Of a stretch of DNA of 58,958 nt, positions 42,107 through 51,973 are shown piece after piece (the stretch's first letter is position 1; the number at the start of each line of letters is the position of its first letter). The notes below the pieces were generated by a model. It was not told where the DNA came from. It was given only the letters and a program-made list of their open reading frames with translations, and did no database searches. This DNA comes from Oscillospiraceae bacterium. GTDB taxonomy: Bacteria; Bacillota; Clostridia; Oscillospirales; Oscillospiraceae. The stretch is taken from positions 1 through 58,958 of the forward strand of contig SVLU01000010.1 of NCBI GenBank assembly GCA_015067795.1, given 5' to 3'. The position numbers were made by a program, and so were the translations under genes.

Positions 42107-42160
42107 GTTAGCGTGTATAATCAAAATGCATCCTCTAATTTCGGAGGATGCATTTTTTTA
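42107..42160 (+). ncRNA. Short plus-strand RNA of module, copy 2
   Basis: Predicted ~54 nt, mostly terminator: AATGCATCCTC (42125-42135) pairs with GAGGATGCATT (42144-42154), T-run to 42159. Starts with a GCGTGT motif shared with copy 1. About 150 nt of AT-rich DNA with an 8-bp inverted repeat (AATACTCT/AGAGTATT near 42258-42278) then separates it from dinB. Confidence 0.5.
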
Positions 42161-42312
42161 TTTTCTTGTTGTGTTTTACTTCATATATATAACGATTTAC
42201 CCGTTTCGGTTGTATTCGCTATCTGAATTACTCGTGTAAAAAGTAAAATTCCTCTTGAATACTCTGAATAAGAGTATTATAATATATAATATACTCGCAA
42301 GGAGGGTATGTT

Positions 42313-43545
42313 ATGGAGAGAGTTATACTGCATCTGGATATGAACAACTTCTATGCCAGCGTTGAGTGCTTATACGACCCATCACTCAGGGGAAAGCCTG
42401 TTGCTGTGGGTGGTGACGAATCAAAGCGGCATGGTATAGTGCTTGCAAAAAATCAGATCGCGAAGAAATACGGAATAACAACAGGGGAAAATCTCTGGCA
42501 GGCAAGAATGAAATGCCCGGAGCTTGTTATCGTTCATCCCCATTTTGAACGGTATTCCAAGTTCTCAAAGCTTGCACGTGAGATTTATGCAGATTACTCA
42601 GACCGTGTTGAGCCCTTTGGTCTTGATGAGGTCTGGATGGATATTACAAATGTTTACGGTCTGGGTGACGGTGTTACCGTTGCCAACGAGATCCGCGAAC
42701 GGATAAAGAACGAGCTTGGTCTTACCATATCGGTGGGTGTGTCATATAATAAAATATTTGCAAAGCTGGGCAGTGATTATAAAAAGCCGGATGCTGTTAC
42801 GGAGTTTACGAAAGACAATTACAGGGAGCTTGTGTGGCCGCTGCCGATGGAGGATCTGTTATATGTAGGTCGTGCCACAACAAAAAAGCTTCGGAGCTAT
42901 GGTCTGAGCACGATCGGTGATATTGCAAACACCGACCCAAAGCTGCTCCAAAGCTGGCTGGGAAAAGCAGGGCTTATGCTCCACACCTTTGCCAACGGAT
43001 ATGATATTTCACCTGTGGCAAAGACAGGAGAGACTCCTGAGATAAAAAGCATCGGCAACTCCACCACAACACCCAGGGATATAAGGGACGAGGGGGATGC
43101 AAAAATAATTTTCTATATGCTCTGCGAGTGTGTTGCGGAGCGTCTGAGAAAAAAGGGCTTTGCGGCAAAAACCATACAGATAAGCCTTCGCGACAAGGAG
43201 CTTTTTTCCTTTGAACGTCAGCTTAAGCTGAAAACTCCAACCTCTGCTGCGGCAGAGATACACGGTGCTGCAATGGAGCTTCTCCATAAGAATTACAGCT
43301 TTTCACGCCCGCTCCGCTCAATGGGTATAAGGGCCGCTGATCTCGTTCCTGCGGGGTATGCTTTGCAGCTGTCCATGTTTGAGGATTTCAGACTCCGTGA
43401 ACGCTCAGAGCGTCTGGAGCGTGCTGTTGATGATATCCGCAGGAAATACGGCAGGGGAATGATATGCCGTGGGATAACCATGTCTGACAAGAGCCTTATG
43501 GGTGTAAACATCGGTGATGAATTCCATCCATTTGGAAATCATTAA
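42313..43545 (+). CDS. dinB: Y-family DNA polymerase IV
   Basis: 410 residues. LHLDMNNFYASVEC holds the first catalytic Asp, and YSDRVEPFGLDEVWMDIT the DE pair of the palm; GVSYNKIFAKLGSDYKKPD is a family string, followed by the HhH and little-finger domains (SIGNSTTTPRD). It performs translesion synthesis. AAGGAGGG precedes the ATG. No clostridial SOS box is apparent upstream. Confidence 0.9.
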   Translation: MERVILHLDMNNFYASVECLYDPSLRGKPVAVGGDESKRHGIVLAKNQIAKKYGITTGENLWQARMKCPELVIVHPHFERYSKFSKLAREIYADYSDRVEPFGLDEVWMDITNVYGLGDGVTVANEIRERIKNELGLTISVGVSYNKIFAKLGSDYKKPDAVTEFTKDNYRELVWPLPMEDLLYVGRATTKKLRSYGLSTIGDIANTDPKLLQSWLGKAGLMLHTFANGYDISPVAKTGETPEIKSIGNSTTTPRDIRDEGDAKIIFYMLCECVAERLRKKGFAAKTIQISLRDKELFSFERQLKLKTPTSAAAEIHGAAMELLHKNYSFSRPLRSMGIRAADLVPAGYALQLSMFEDFRLRERSERLERAVDDIRRKYGRGMICRGITMSDKSLMGVNIGDEFHPFGNH

Positions 43546-43547
43546 TT

Positions 43548-43586
43548 AAAACAGGGTCTGGTGCCGGTTGCACCAGACCCTGTTTA
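43548..43586. terminator. Bidirectional terminator between dinB and ahpF-like gene
   Basis: 14-bp perfect stem ACAGGGTCTGGTGC / GCACCAGACCCTGT (43551-43564 with 43570-43583), A-run before and T-run after. Confidence 0.88.
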
Positions 43587-43607
43587 TTTCAGGAGGATAA
43601 AAATCCG

Positions 43608-45263
43608 CTAATTATTTTTTATAAGTTCCAGTACCTGTCTTATATTCTTCTTACCGAAGGATACTTTATCATCGTTAAGAACAAGACATGGAACACTCAT
43701 GACGTTGTATTTATCCTTAAGCCACTGGAAGTGGTTAATGTCGTAAACCTCGGTTGTAACATTGGGGTTCAGGGAAGCAATACGCTGAGCCGCCATAACA
43801 AGATCAGGACACATTGTGCAGGAAAGAGAAACAAGTATTTTAATGTCTGTTTTCTTATCGATGGCGTCAATGTCCGCTTTTACCTCAGCATCAACCGCCT
43901 GACCGGGACCAGCGGCGTTGTAAAGACCAAGCACAAAGGATGTGAATTCATGTCCGCCGGGTACACCGTGGAATGCAAGTCCGGTTTCGGTGCCGTCAGA
44001 GAGGCAAACCTTTACAACAGGAGCTTCTTCGGATGGTGCACCGATGTCAGCCACATTTACCGATAGCTTCTCTGTGAGAGCCGCAAGGGAGGTCATATAA
44101 CCCTTCAGCTCGTTTGATACAGGTCGGGAGTCAAGGTAAAGTGTAAGCACTAAAGGCTGTGTCATTCTTGAGAACACACCTTCAAGCTGTGCTTTCATCT
44201 CAGGGGAGAACAGCTCATCCTCTGAGTACTTGATTGGGGCTGCCTGTTTCGGAGCTTCCTTTTTCACTTCCTGAACAGGAGACTTTGGAACAATACCTGT
44301 TTTACGCTGCATTACTGCGGCATATTTTTCAAGCTCAGTTGCGGCAAGTGCACCATCACCAACAGCGGTAACCACCTGACGAAGAGGCTTTACGCACATA
44401 TCGCCTGCGGCATAGAGACCGTCAATGTTTGTTTTCTGGCTACTGTCGGTGATTATATACCCATGTTCGTTAAGCTCGGCTGTACCCTTTACAAGGGAGG
44501 TAGCAGGAACATAACCGGCAAATACAAACACGCCGAAGCTCTCACCATCATCGGCTCTGAACTCAGTAACCTCATCGGTTGCAATATCTCTGTATCTGAT
44601 ATAGTTAAGGCCATTTTCGCCTGAAACCTCTTCAACAACTGTATTGTAAATTACAGAGATCTTCTCATGGTTCTTTGCCTGGTCTGCTACGGATTTTGCA
44701 CAGGTAAAGTCATCCTCACGGACGAGAATTGTGACTTTGCGTGCAAACTTGGTAAGAAAAACGCTTTCTTCTGCAGCCGCAAAGCCGCCGCCGATAACGA
44801 AAACATCCTTACCTGTGAAGAATTCACCGTCACAGGTAGCACAGTAAGCAACGCCTCTGCCTTTATATTCCTCTTCGCCAATAAAGCCGATTTTTCTTGG
44901 ATGTGCACCGGTTGCCATGAGAACGCCAAAGCAGTTATACTCACCACGACCGGTGTGTACGGTTTTGATATCACCATTCAGATCAAGGCGTTCAACCTCG
45001 GCAAGGAGGAACTCAGCACCGAAGTTCTGTGCCTGAATACGCATAGTTTCGGTAAGCTCCTTACCGCTGGTTTTACGAACACCCGGATAATTTACCACCT
45101 CGTCGGTAATGGTGATCTGACCGCCGAAGTGATCCTTTTCGATAACCAGCACACGATATTTTGCACGAGCCAGATACAGTGCGGCGGTGAGTCCGGCAGG
45201 ACCACCGCCAACAACTACGACATCGTACAATCTATCTGCGTTGTACTCTCTGCCGTTCTTCAT
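43608..45263 (-). CDS. AhpF-like peroxiredoxin reductase with C-terminal thioredoxin-fold module
   Basis: 551 residues. Residues ~12-320 are a thioredoxin-reductase module: FAD motif VVVGGGPAGLTAALY, redox pair CATC (~142-145), NADPH motif VIGGGFAAAEES and AAGDMCVKPLRQV. After a linker, residues ~350-551 form a two-thioredoxin-fold unit with CTMC (~485). This is the AhpF content in reversed order (E. coli AhpF has the thioredoxin-fold unit at the N-terminus). Overlaps ahpC by one base (TAATG), so it is surely its electron donor. Confidence 0.88.
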   Translation of the reverse strand: MKNGREYNADRLYDVVVVGGGPAGLTAALYLARAKYRVLVIEKDHFGGQITITDEVVNYPGVRKTSGKELTETMRIQAQNFGAEFLLAEVERLDLNGDIKTVHTGRGEYNCFGVLMATGAHPRKIGFIGEEEYKGRGVAYCATCDGEFFTGKDVFVIGGGFAAAEESVFLTKFARKVTILVREDDFTCAKSVADQAKNHEKISVIYNTVVEEVSGENGLNYIRYRDIATDEVTEFRADDGESFGVFVFAGYVPATSLVKGTAELNEHGYIITDSSQKTNIDGLYAAGDMCVKPLRQVVTAVGDGALAATELEKYAAVMQRKTGIVPKSPVQEVKKEAPKQAAPIKYSEDELFSPEMKAQLEGVFSRMTQPLVLTLYLDSRPVSNELKGYMTSLAALTEKLSVNVADIGAPSEEAPVVKVCLSDGTETGLAFHGVPGGHEFTSFVLGLYNAAGPGQAVDAEVKADIDAIDKKTDIKILVSLSCTMCPDLVMAAQRIASLNPNVTTEVYDINHFQWLKDKYNVMSVPCLVLNDDKVSFGKKNIRQVLELIKNN

Positions 45264-45826
45264 TAGAGCTGACCTACAAGATCAAGGCTTGGCTTGAGGG
45301 TATCAGCACCCGGAGTCCACTTTGCAGGGCATACCTGATCGCCGTGTTCGTGAACGAACTGGCAAGCCTGAACCTTGCGGAGAAGCTCATCAGCATTTCT
45401 GCCAACGTTGCCTGCTGTGATTTCGTAGCCTACGATCTTGCCTTCGGGATTGATGATAAAAGTGCCGCGTTCTGCCATGCCGTCAGTCTCGATGAGAACA
45501 TCAAAATCCATGGAGAGAGCGTGAGTTGGGTCTGCGAGCATTGGATAACGGATCTTGCTGATACGCTCGGAAGCATCGTGCCATGCCTTATGAACGAAGT
45601 GAGTGTCTGTGGACACGGAGTAGATCTCACAGCCAAGGGACTTGAATTCATCGTACTTGTTTGCTAAATCTTCAAGCTCGGTTGGGCAAACAAATGTGAA
45701 ATCGGCAGGGTAGAAGAAGAAAACGCTCCATTTACCCAGAATATCATCTTTGGAAAAGCTCTTAAAAGAGTTTTCGTGGTAAGCCATAACATTAAAATCG
45801 GAAACCTTTTTATTGATCATTGACAT
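45263..45826 (-). CDS. ahpC: Alkyl hydroperoxide reductase AhpC (2-Cys peroxiredoxin)
   Basis: 187 residues. Peroxidatic Cys in FYPADFTFVCPTE (~47), resolving Cys in HGDQVCPAKWTPG (~165). Reduces H2O2 and alkyl hydroperoxides with electrons from the adjacent AhpF-like protein. AAAGGAG before the ATG; only 33 bp from perR. Confidence 0.95.
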   Translation of the reverse strand: MSMINKKVSDFNVMAYHENSFKSFSKDDILGKWSVFFFYPADFTFVCPTELEDLANKYDEFKSLGCEIYSVSTDTHFVHKAWHDASERISKIRYPMLADPTHALSMDFDVLIETDGMAERGTFIINPEGKIVGYEITAGNVGRNADELLRKVQACQFVHEHGDQVCPAKWTPGADTLKPSLDLVGQL

Positions 45827-45859
45827 AATTATTATCTCCTTTACTATAAATCTAAATAA

Positions 45860-46246
45860 TTAATTCTGACAGGCGGAGCATATACCACCAAAGATTACGT
45901 TCATCCACATTACCTGATCTTCTTCAGGCACATCGCAAGCCTCTCTGCCGGCCTGTGTGTTAAGTACGTTCAGGTCCTTAACACATCCGCATTTCTGGCA
46001 AACGAAATGAGCGTGGTCTGAACAGCAGGCATCGTAGCGTTCGACATTTTGAACTGTGGACACCTTTCTTATCATACCCATTTCCTCAAGAAGCTTCAGG
46101 TTTCTGTAAACCGTACCAAGACTGAGATTTGGATTATCAGGTCTAAGATGGTCATATACCATATCAGCGGAAGGATGCTCCTTAGTGGAAACAAGATAGT
46201 TATATATCATGTCACGCTGCTTTGAATGACGCAGTTTCTTTTCCAT
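45860..46246 (-). CDS. perR: PerR-type Fur family repressor
   Basis: 128 residues. Winged helix (HSKQRDMIYNYLVSTKEHPS, LSLGTVYRNLKLLEEMG), regulatory-site residues in DACCSDHAHFVCQKCG, and structural zinc Cys pairs CQKC and CSAC. PerR senses peroxide by metal-catalysed oxidation and usually represses itself and ahpCF, matching this operon. Start at 46246 follows AAGGCGGTG. Confidence 0.86.
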   Translation of the reverse strand: MEKKLRHSKQRDMIYNYLVSTKEHPSADMVYDHLRPDNPNLSLGTVYRNLKLLEEMGMIRKVSTVQNVERYDACCSDHAHFVCQKCGCVKDLNVLNTQAGREACDVPEEDQVMWMNVIFGGICSACQN

Positions 46247-46308
46247 GATGCACCGCCTTTTTGTGTTTTTAGTATGTGCTGAATTTAATGATTTATCTCT
46301 GTGGCTAT

Positions 46309-46355
46309 ACAATAACATACTTTCCATTATTTGTCAATAATAATAATCATTATTA
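46309..46355 (-). promoter_or_regulatory. perR-ahpC-ahpF promoter with PerR/Fur box
   Basis: Minus strand TTGACA (46337-46332), 17 nt, TATTGT (46314-46309). TAATAAT-C-ATTATTA (46341-46355), a 7-1-7 inverted repeat close to the Per box TTATAAT-N-ATTATAA, lies 3 nt upstream of the -35. Confidence 0.78.
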
Positions 46356-46465
46356 ATAAGAAAAATTTCTGAACTTAACAAGCATACGGAAATAGAATAA
46401 TAATGTTTGAAATTAAGCTGTATAAGGGGTATAATAAATAAGATTGATTATGACCGAGGTGTATT

Positions 46466-47830
46466 ATGACATTACATGAATATATAAGCTCCATAAAGGA
46501 CAAAAAGGTTGCGGTAGTTGGTCTTGGCGTAAGCAATGCTCCTCTTATTGAGAGATTACTTAATGGCGGTTGCTCTGTTCGTGTTTGTGACAGGTCTGCT
46601 CGTGAAGCTATCGGAGTAAATGCCGACAAAGCTGAAGCAATGGGTGCTGTACTTACTTTAGGAGAAGGCTATCTTGATGATCTTGATGCTGACATCATTT
46701 TCCGTACTCCCGGTATGCGTCCCGATGTGCCTGCCTTTATGGCTGCCCGTGAGAAGGGGAGTGTTATTACTTCCGAGATGGAGGTTTTCTTTGAGCTTTG
46801 TCCCTGCAGGATAATTGCCGTTACCGGCAGTGACGGTAAGACAACAACCACTACAATTATTTCAAAGCTACTTGAGGCTGCGGGATATAACGTACACGTT
46901 GGGGGAAACATCGGTACTCCTCTCCTGTGCCGTGTTGATGATATGAAGCCCGATGATATTGTTGTTCTTGAGCTGTCCTCATTCCAGCTTATGACCATCA
47001 GCAAATCTCCTGATATTGCTGTGGTTACCAATCTCGCACCAAATCATCTTGATATTCATACCGATATGGATGAATATACCGAGGCTAAGAAGAACATATT
47101 TAAATATCAGAAGAAGGGTGACAGACTTGTTCTGAATATGGATAACGATATAACACGCAGCTTTGAAATGGAAAAGCAGTGTGATGAGCTGTTCTGGTTT
47201 TCAAGAAAGACTAAGGTTGACGGCTCTTATCTTGATGGAGATAAGGTTTTCTTTAATGGTGAAGCTATTATTGACACCAAGGATATTCTTATCCCGGGTG
47301 TTCACAATGTTGAAAATTATATGGCAGCCTTTGCGGCTGTTCATGGTCTTGTTTCTCCTGATATCTGCCGAAAGGTGGCTATGGAATTTGGTGGTGTAGA
47401 GCACAGAATTGAGCTTGTACGCAGATTTAACGGTGCGTCTTACTACAATGACTCCATAGCTTCAAGCCCATCCAGAACGATTGCAGGCCTGCGTTCCTTC
47501 AATAAGAAGGTAATTCTTATAGCAGGCGGCAAGGATAAGGGTGTGCCGTTTGATGTTTTAGGTGACGAGGTTATAAATCACGTAAAAACACTTGTGGTAA
47601 CAGGCTTTACCGCAGAAAAGATAAGAGATGCAGTTCTTAGTGCATCAAGCTATAATGGTCAGCCTGAAATTATACATGAACCTGACTTCAAGGATGCTGT
47701 TATAGCCGCATCAAAGGTTGCAGTAGAAGGCGACGTTGTTCTTCTTTCGCCTGCCTGCACATCCTTTGACCATTTTAAAAACTTCGCAGAACGAGGCAAT
47801 TACTTTAAAGAGATCGTAAGGAGCCTGTAA
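46466..47830 (+). CDS. murD: UDP-N-acetylmuramoyl-L-alanine--D-glutamate ligase
   Basis: 454-residue Mur ligase adding D-Glu to UDP-MurNAc-L-Ala. N-terminal VAVVGLGVSNAPLIERLL, P-loop AVTGSDGKTTTTTII (~118), NLAPNHLDIHTDMDEYTEAK, and C-terminal NDSIASSPSRTIAGL with AGGKDKGVPF. Not in a dcw-type cluster here; a PLP enzyme gene follows by one base. Confidence 0.94.
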   Translation: MTLHEYISSIKDKKVAVVGLGVSNAPLIERLLNGGCSVRVCDRSAREAIGVNADKAEAMGAVLTLGEGYLDDLDADIIFRTPGMRPDVPAFMAAREKGSVITSEMEVFFELCPCRIIAVTGSDGKTTTTTIISKLLEAAGYNVHVGGNIGTPLLCRVDDMKPDDIVVLELSSFQLMTISKSPDIAVVTNLAPNHLDIHTDMDEYTEAKKNIFKYQKKGDRLVLNMDNDITRSFEMEKQCDELFWFSRKTKVDGSYLDGDKVFFNGEAIIDTKDILIPGVHNVENYMAAFAAVHGLVSPDICRKVAMEFGGVEHRIELVRRFNGASYYNDSIASSPSRTIAGLRSFNKKVILIAGGKDKGVPFDVLGDEVINHVKTLVVTGFTAEKIRDAVLSASSYNGQPEIIHEPDFKDAVIAASKVAVEGDVVLLSPACTSFDHFKNFAERGNYFKEIVRSL

Positions 47831-47831
47831 A

Positions 47832-49088
47832 ATGGATCAGTTTATTAGTATTTCACCAAAAATCAGAGAATTTGCAAAACAGGCGGAAGCTGACCTTCGT
47901 GACCGCTTTGCAGAATTTGACCGTGTTGCTCAGATAAATACTGAGAAGGTCATGGCGGCATTCCAGGAGAACAGAGTTTCCGATGGATGCTTTGCCGGTA
48001 CAACAGGTTACGGTTATGATGACAAGGGTAGGGAAGTGCTGGATCAGATTTATGCCGATGTGTTCCATACAGAAGCTGCTCTTGTGCGTATTGGCTTTGT
48101 AAACGGCACTCATGCAATTACTGCCGCTCTGTTTTCAGCACTGAAACCGGGAGATATTCTCCTTTCAGCTGCAGGAGCTCCTTATGATACACTCCAGTCT
48201 GTAATCGGTATTACAGGTGACTATCCCGGCTCTCTCAAATTCTACGGTATCGGTTATGATCAGTGTGAGCTTACTTCCGATGGCAAGCCTGACTATGATG
48301 CTATTGCATTGAAAGCCGCAGACCCAAGGGTAAAGGCTGTCACCATTCAGCGTTCAAGAGGCTATTCGACCCGTGACGCTTTCACCGTTCAGGAAATCGG
48401 AAGAGTTGCAGAGCTTGTACATAGAGTCAACCCTGATGCAAGTGTTATTGTTGATAACTGCTACGGTGAATTTGTTGATACTATCGAACCTACTGACGTT
48501 GGTGCTGACCTTATGGCAGGTTCACTTATCAAAAATCCCGGTGGTGGTCTTGCTCCGACCGGCGGTTATGTTGTTGGTAAAAAGCACCTCGTTGAAGCTG
48601 CCGCAATGCGTCTGACTACTCCGGGTATCGGCGGAGAATGTGGCTGTACAATGGGTAACAGCAGACTTCTTTTCCAGGGACTTTTCATGGCTCCTCATAT
48701 CGTAGCTCAGGCTCTCAAGACCTCTGCATTCTGTGCAAGAATGATGGAGCTTATGGGTTTCCAGTCCTCTCCGGGAGCATTTGATTCTCGCTCCGATATT
48801 ATTCAGGTGGTCACATTCAATGCTCCCGACCCTATGAAGAAATTCTGTCGTGGTATTCAGATGGGTGCTCCCGTTGACTCCTTTGTAACTCCCGAGCCTT
48901 GGGCAATGCCGGGCTATGAAGACCCTGTAATCATGGCGGCAGGTGCTTTTGTACAGGGGTCTTCCATCGAGCTTTCCGCCGATGGTCCTATGCGTGAGCC
49001 TTACTGTGCTTATCTGCAGGGCGGTCTGACTTATGAATCGGGCAGACTGGGTGTAATGCTTGCCGCAGAGCACATCAGTAATATTTAA
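47832..49088 (+). CDS. PLP-dependent methionine gamma-lyase-like protein (YnbB/aluminium resistance family)
   Basis: 418 residues of the Cys/Met metabolism PLP superfamily. VNGTHAITAALFSAL and SVIVDNCYGEFVD (PLP aspartate) precede the Schiff-base Lys in GSLIKNPGGGLAPTGGYV (~238). Family members are labelled aluminium resistance or methionine gamma-lyase, but the physiological reaction is unsettled. Starts one base after murD, so it is cotranscribed. Confidence 0.86.
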   Translation: MDQFISISPKIREFAKQAEADLRDRFAEFDRVAQINTEKVMAAFQENRVSDGCFAGTTGYGYDDKGREVLDQIYADVFHTEAALVRIGFVNGTHAITAALFSALKPGDILLSAAGAPYDTLQSVIGITGDYPGSLKFYGIGYDQCELTSDGKPDYDAIALKAADPRVKAVTIQRSRGYSTRDAFTVQEIGRVAELVHRVNPDASVIVDNCYGEFVDTIEPTDVGADLMAGSLIKNPGGGLAPTGGYVVGKKHLVEAAAMRLTTPGIGGECGCTMGNSRLLFQGLFMAPHIVAQALKTSAFCARMMELMGFQSSPGAFDSRSDIIQVVTFNAPDPMKKFCRGIQMGAPVDSFVTPEPWAMPGYEDPVIMAAGAFVQGSSIELSADGPMREPYCAYLQGGLTYESGRLGVMLAAEHISNI

Positions 49089-49127
49089 ATTTCAGGCGCA
49101 TATTGATACTAAAAGGATGTGATCAAT

Positions 49128-49751
49128 ATGCGTCTTTGGAAAAAACGGAAGAAATATGTTCCTTTATTCATAATTTCTGCATTTTTTGTTCTTACTGTTG
49201 TTTTTTTATATACAAATGTTCGTCCCATGATAATTGAGCTGGCTATTGCCGAAACCTCCGATGTGGTGACTCTGACGGTAAACAATACCATTACTGAAAT
49301 TCTTTCAAGGGGAAGAATACAGTACAGCGATCTTGTGACCTTTGAAAAGGACTCCGAGGGCAGAATAACAGCCCTTATCACAGACATGGCAAATGCCAAT
49401 TCCCTGCAGGCAGAGATAACAAATGAGATAATTCTTCGCCTTGCCGATGAGGGTGAAACTATCATTTCCATCCCAATGGGAAACTTTTTTAACAGTACAC
49501 TTCTTTCGGGAAAAGGTCCTGAAATTGATGTGAATATCGTGTCTGTTACAAACATAGATACCTCATTTGAAAATCAGTTTTCTGCGGCAGGTATAAACCA
49601 GACACAGCATCAGATAATGCTTAATATTTCGATTGAACTCACAATTCTTGTTCCCGGATATTCCTCAGGTGTTACGGTTCCTGTACAAATGTGCGTTGCG
49701 GAGACTGTAATCGTTGGAGAAGTACCGGGAAGCTATGCGGATATTAACTGA
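49128..49751 (+). CDS. yunB: Sporulation protein YunB
   Basis: 207 residues. One N-terminal membrane segment (~12-32, PLFIISAFFVLTVVFLYTNV) and a soluble outer part with AIAETSDVVTLTVNNTITEI and ISIPMGNFFNSTLLSGKGPE, characteristic of YunB, a mother-cell sporulation protein. ATG at 49128 is preceded by AAAGGATGTGATC, nearly the full anti-Shine-Dalgarno complement. Just upstream of ligA. Confidence 0.85.
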   Translation: MRLWKKRKKYVPLFIISAFFVLTVVFLYTNVRPMIIELAIAETSDVVTLTVNNTITEILSRGRIQYSDLVTFEKDSEGRITALITDMANANSLQAEITNEIILRLADEGETIISIPMGNFFNSTLLSGKGPEIDVNIVSVTNIDTSFENQFSAAGINQTQHQIMLNISIELTILVPGYSSGVTVPVQMCVAETVIVGEVPGSYADIN

Positions 49752-49755
49752 GTGA

Positions 49756-51738
<1,983 letters not shown>

Positions 51739-51739
51739 C

Positions 51740-51769
51740 AAAATACCCACCAAAAATGGCGGGTATTTT
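51740..51769 (+). terminator. Terminator after ligA
   Basis: AAAATACCC/GGGTATTTT stem with inner pairing. Its sequence is nearly identical to the terminator at 51943-51972. Confidence 0.78.
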
Positions 51770-51791
51770 GAGCGAGTCAAAGAACTCCAAT

Positions 51792-51918
51792 CTGTCATTC
51801 CGAGGAGCGAAGCGACGTGGGAATCTTATCTGAAATAGTTCCAGATACTTTACGCTTTTAAATATTTTAGATACTTTTTTAAGATTGCCACGACCCCGTT
51901 GGGGTCTCGCAATGACAG
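51792..51918. repeat. Second copy of dispersed palindromic repeat
   Basis: Starts CTGTCATTCCGAGGAGCGAA and ends CTCGCAATGACAG, sharing ends and the AGATTGCCACG motif with the element at 9233-9314, but with a longer AT-rich middle (about 45 nt). Terminal inverted repeats CTGTCATT/AATGACAG. Confidence 0.75.
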
Positions 51919-51942
51919 ATTTTATACTCTTTTGATAATTTG

Positions 51943-51972
51943 AAAATACCCACCAAAAATGGTGGGTATTTT
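51943..51972 (-). terminator. Terminator after recombinase gene
   Basis: 12-bp perfect stem AAAATACCCACC/GGTGGGTATTTT directly after the stop codon on the minus strand. Confidence 0.8.
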
Positions 51973-51973
51973 A

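Noticed and set aside
42258-42278. AATACTCT/AGAGTATT inverted repeat before dinB as an SOS box
   Set aside because: It does not match the clostridial LexA box (GAAC...GTTC) and could be chance in AT-rich DNA.
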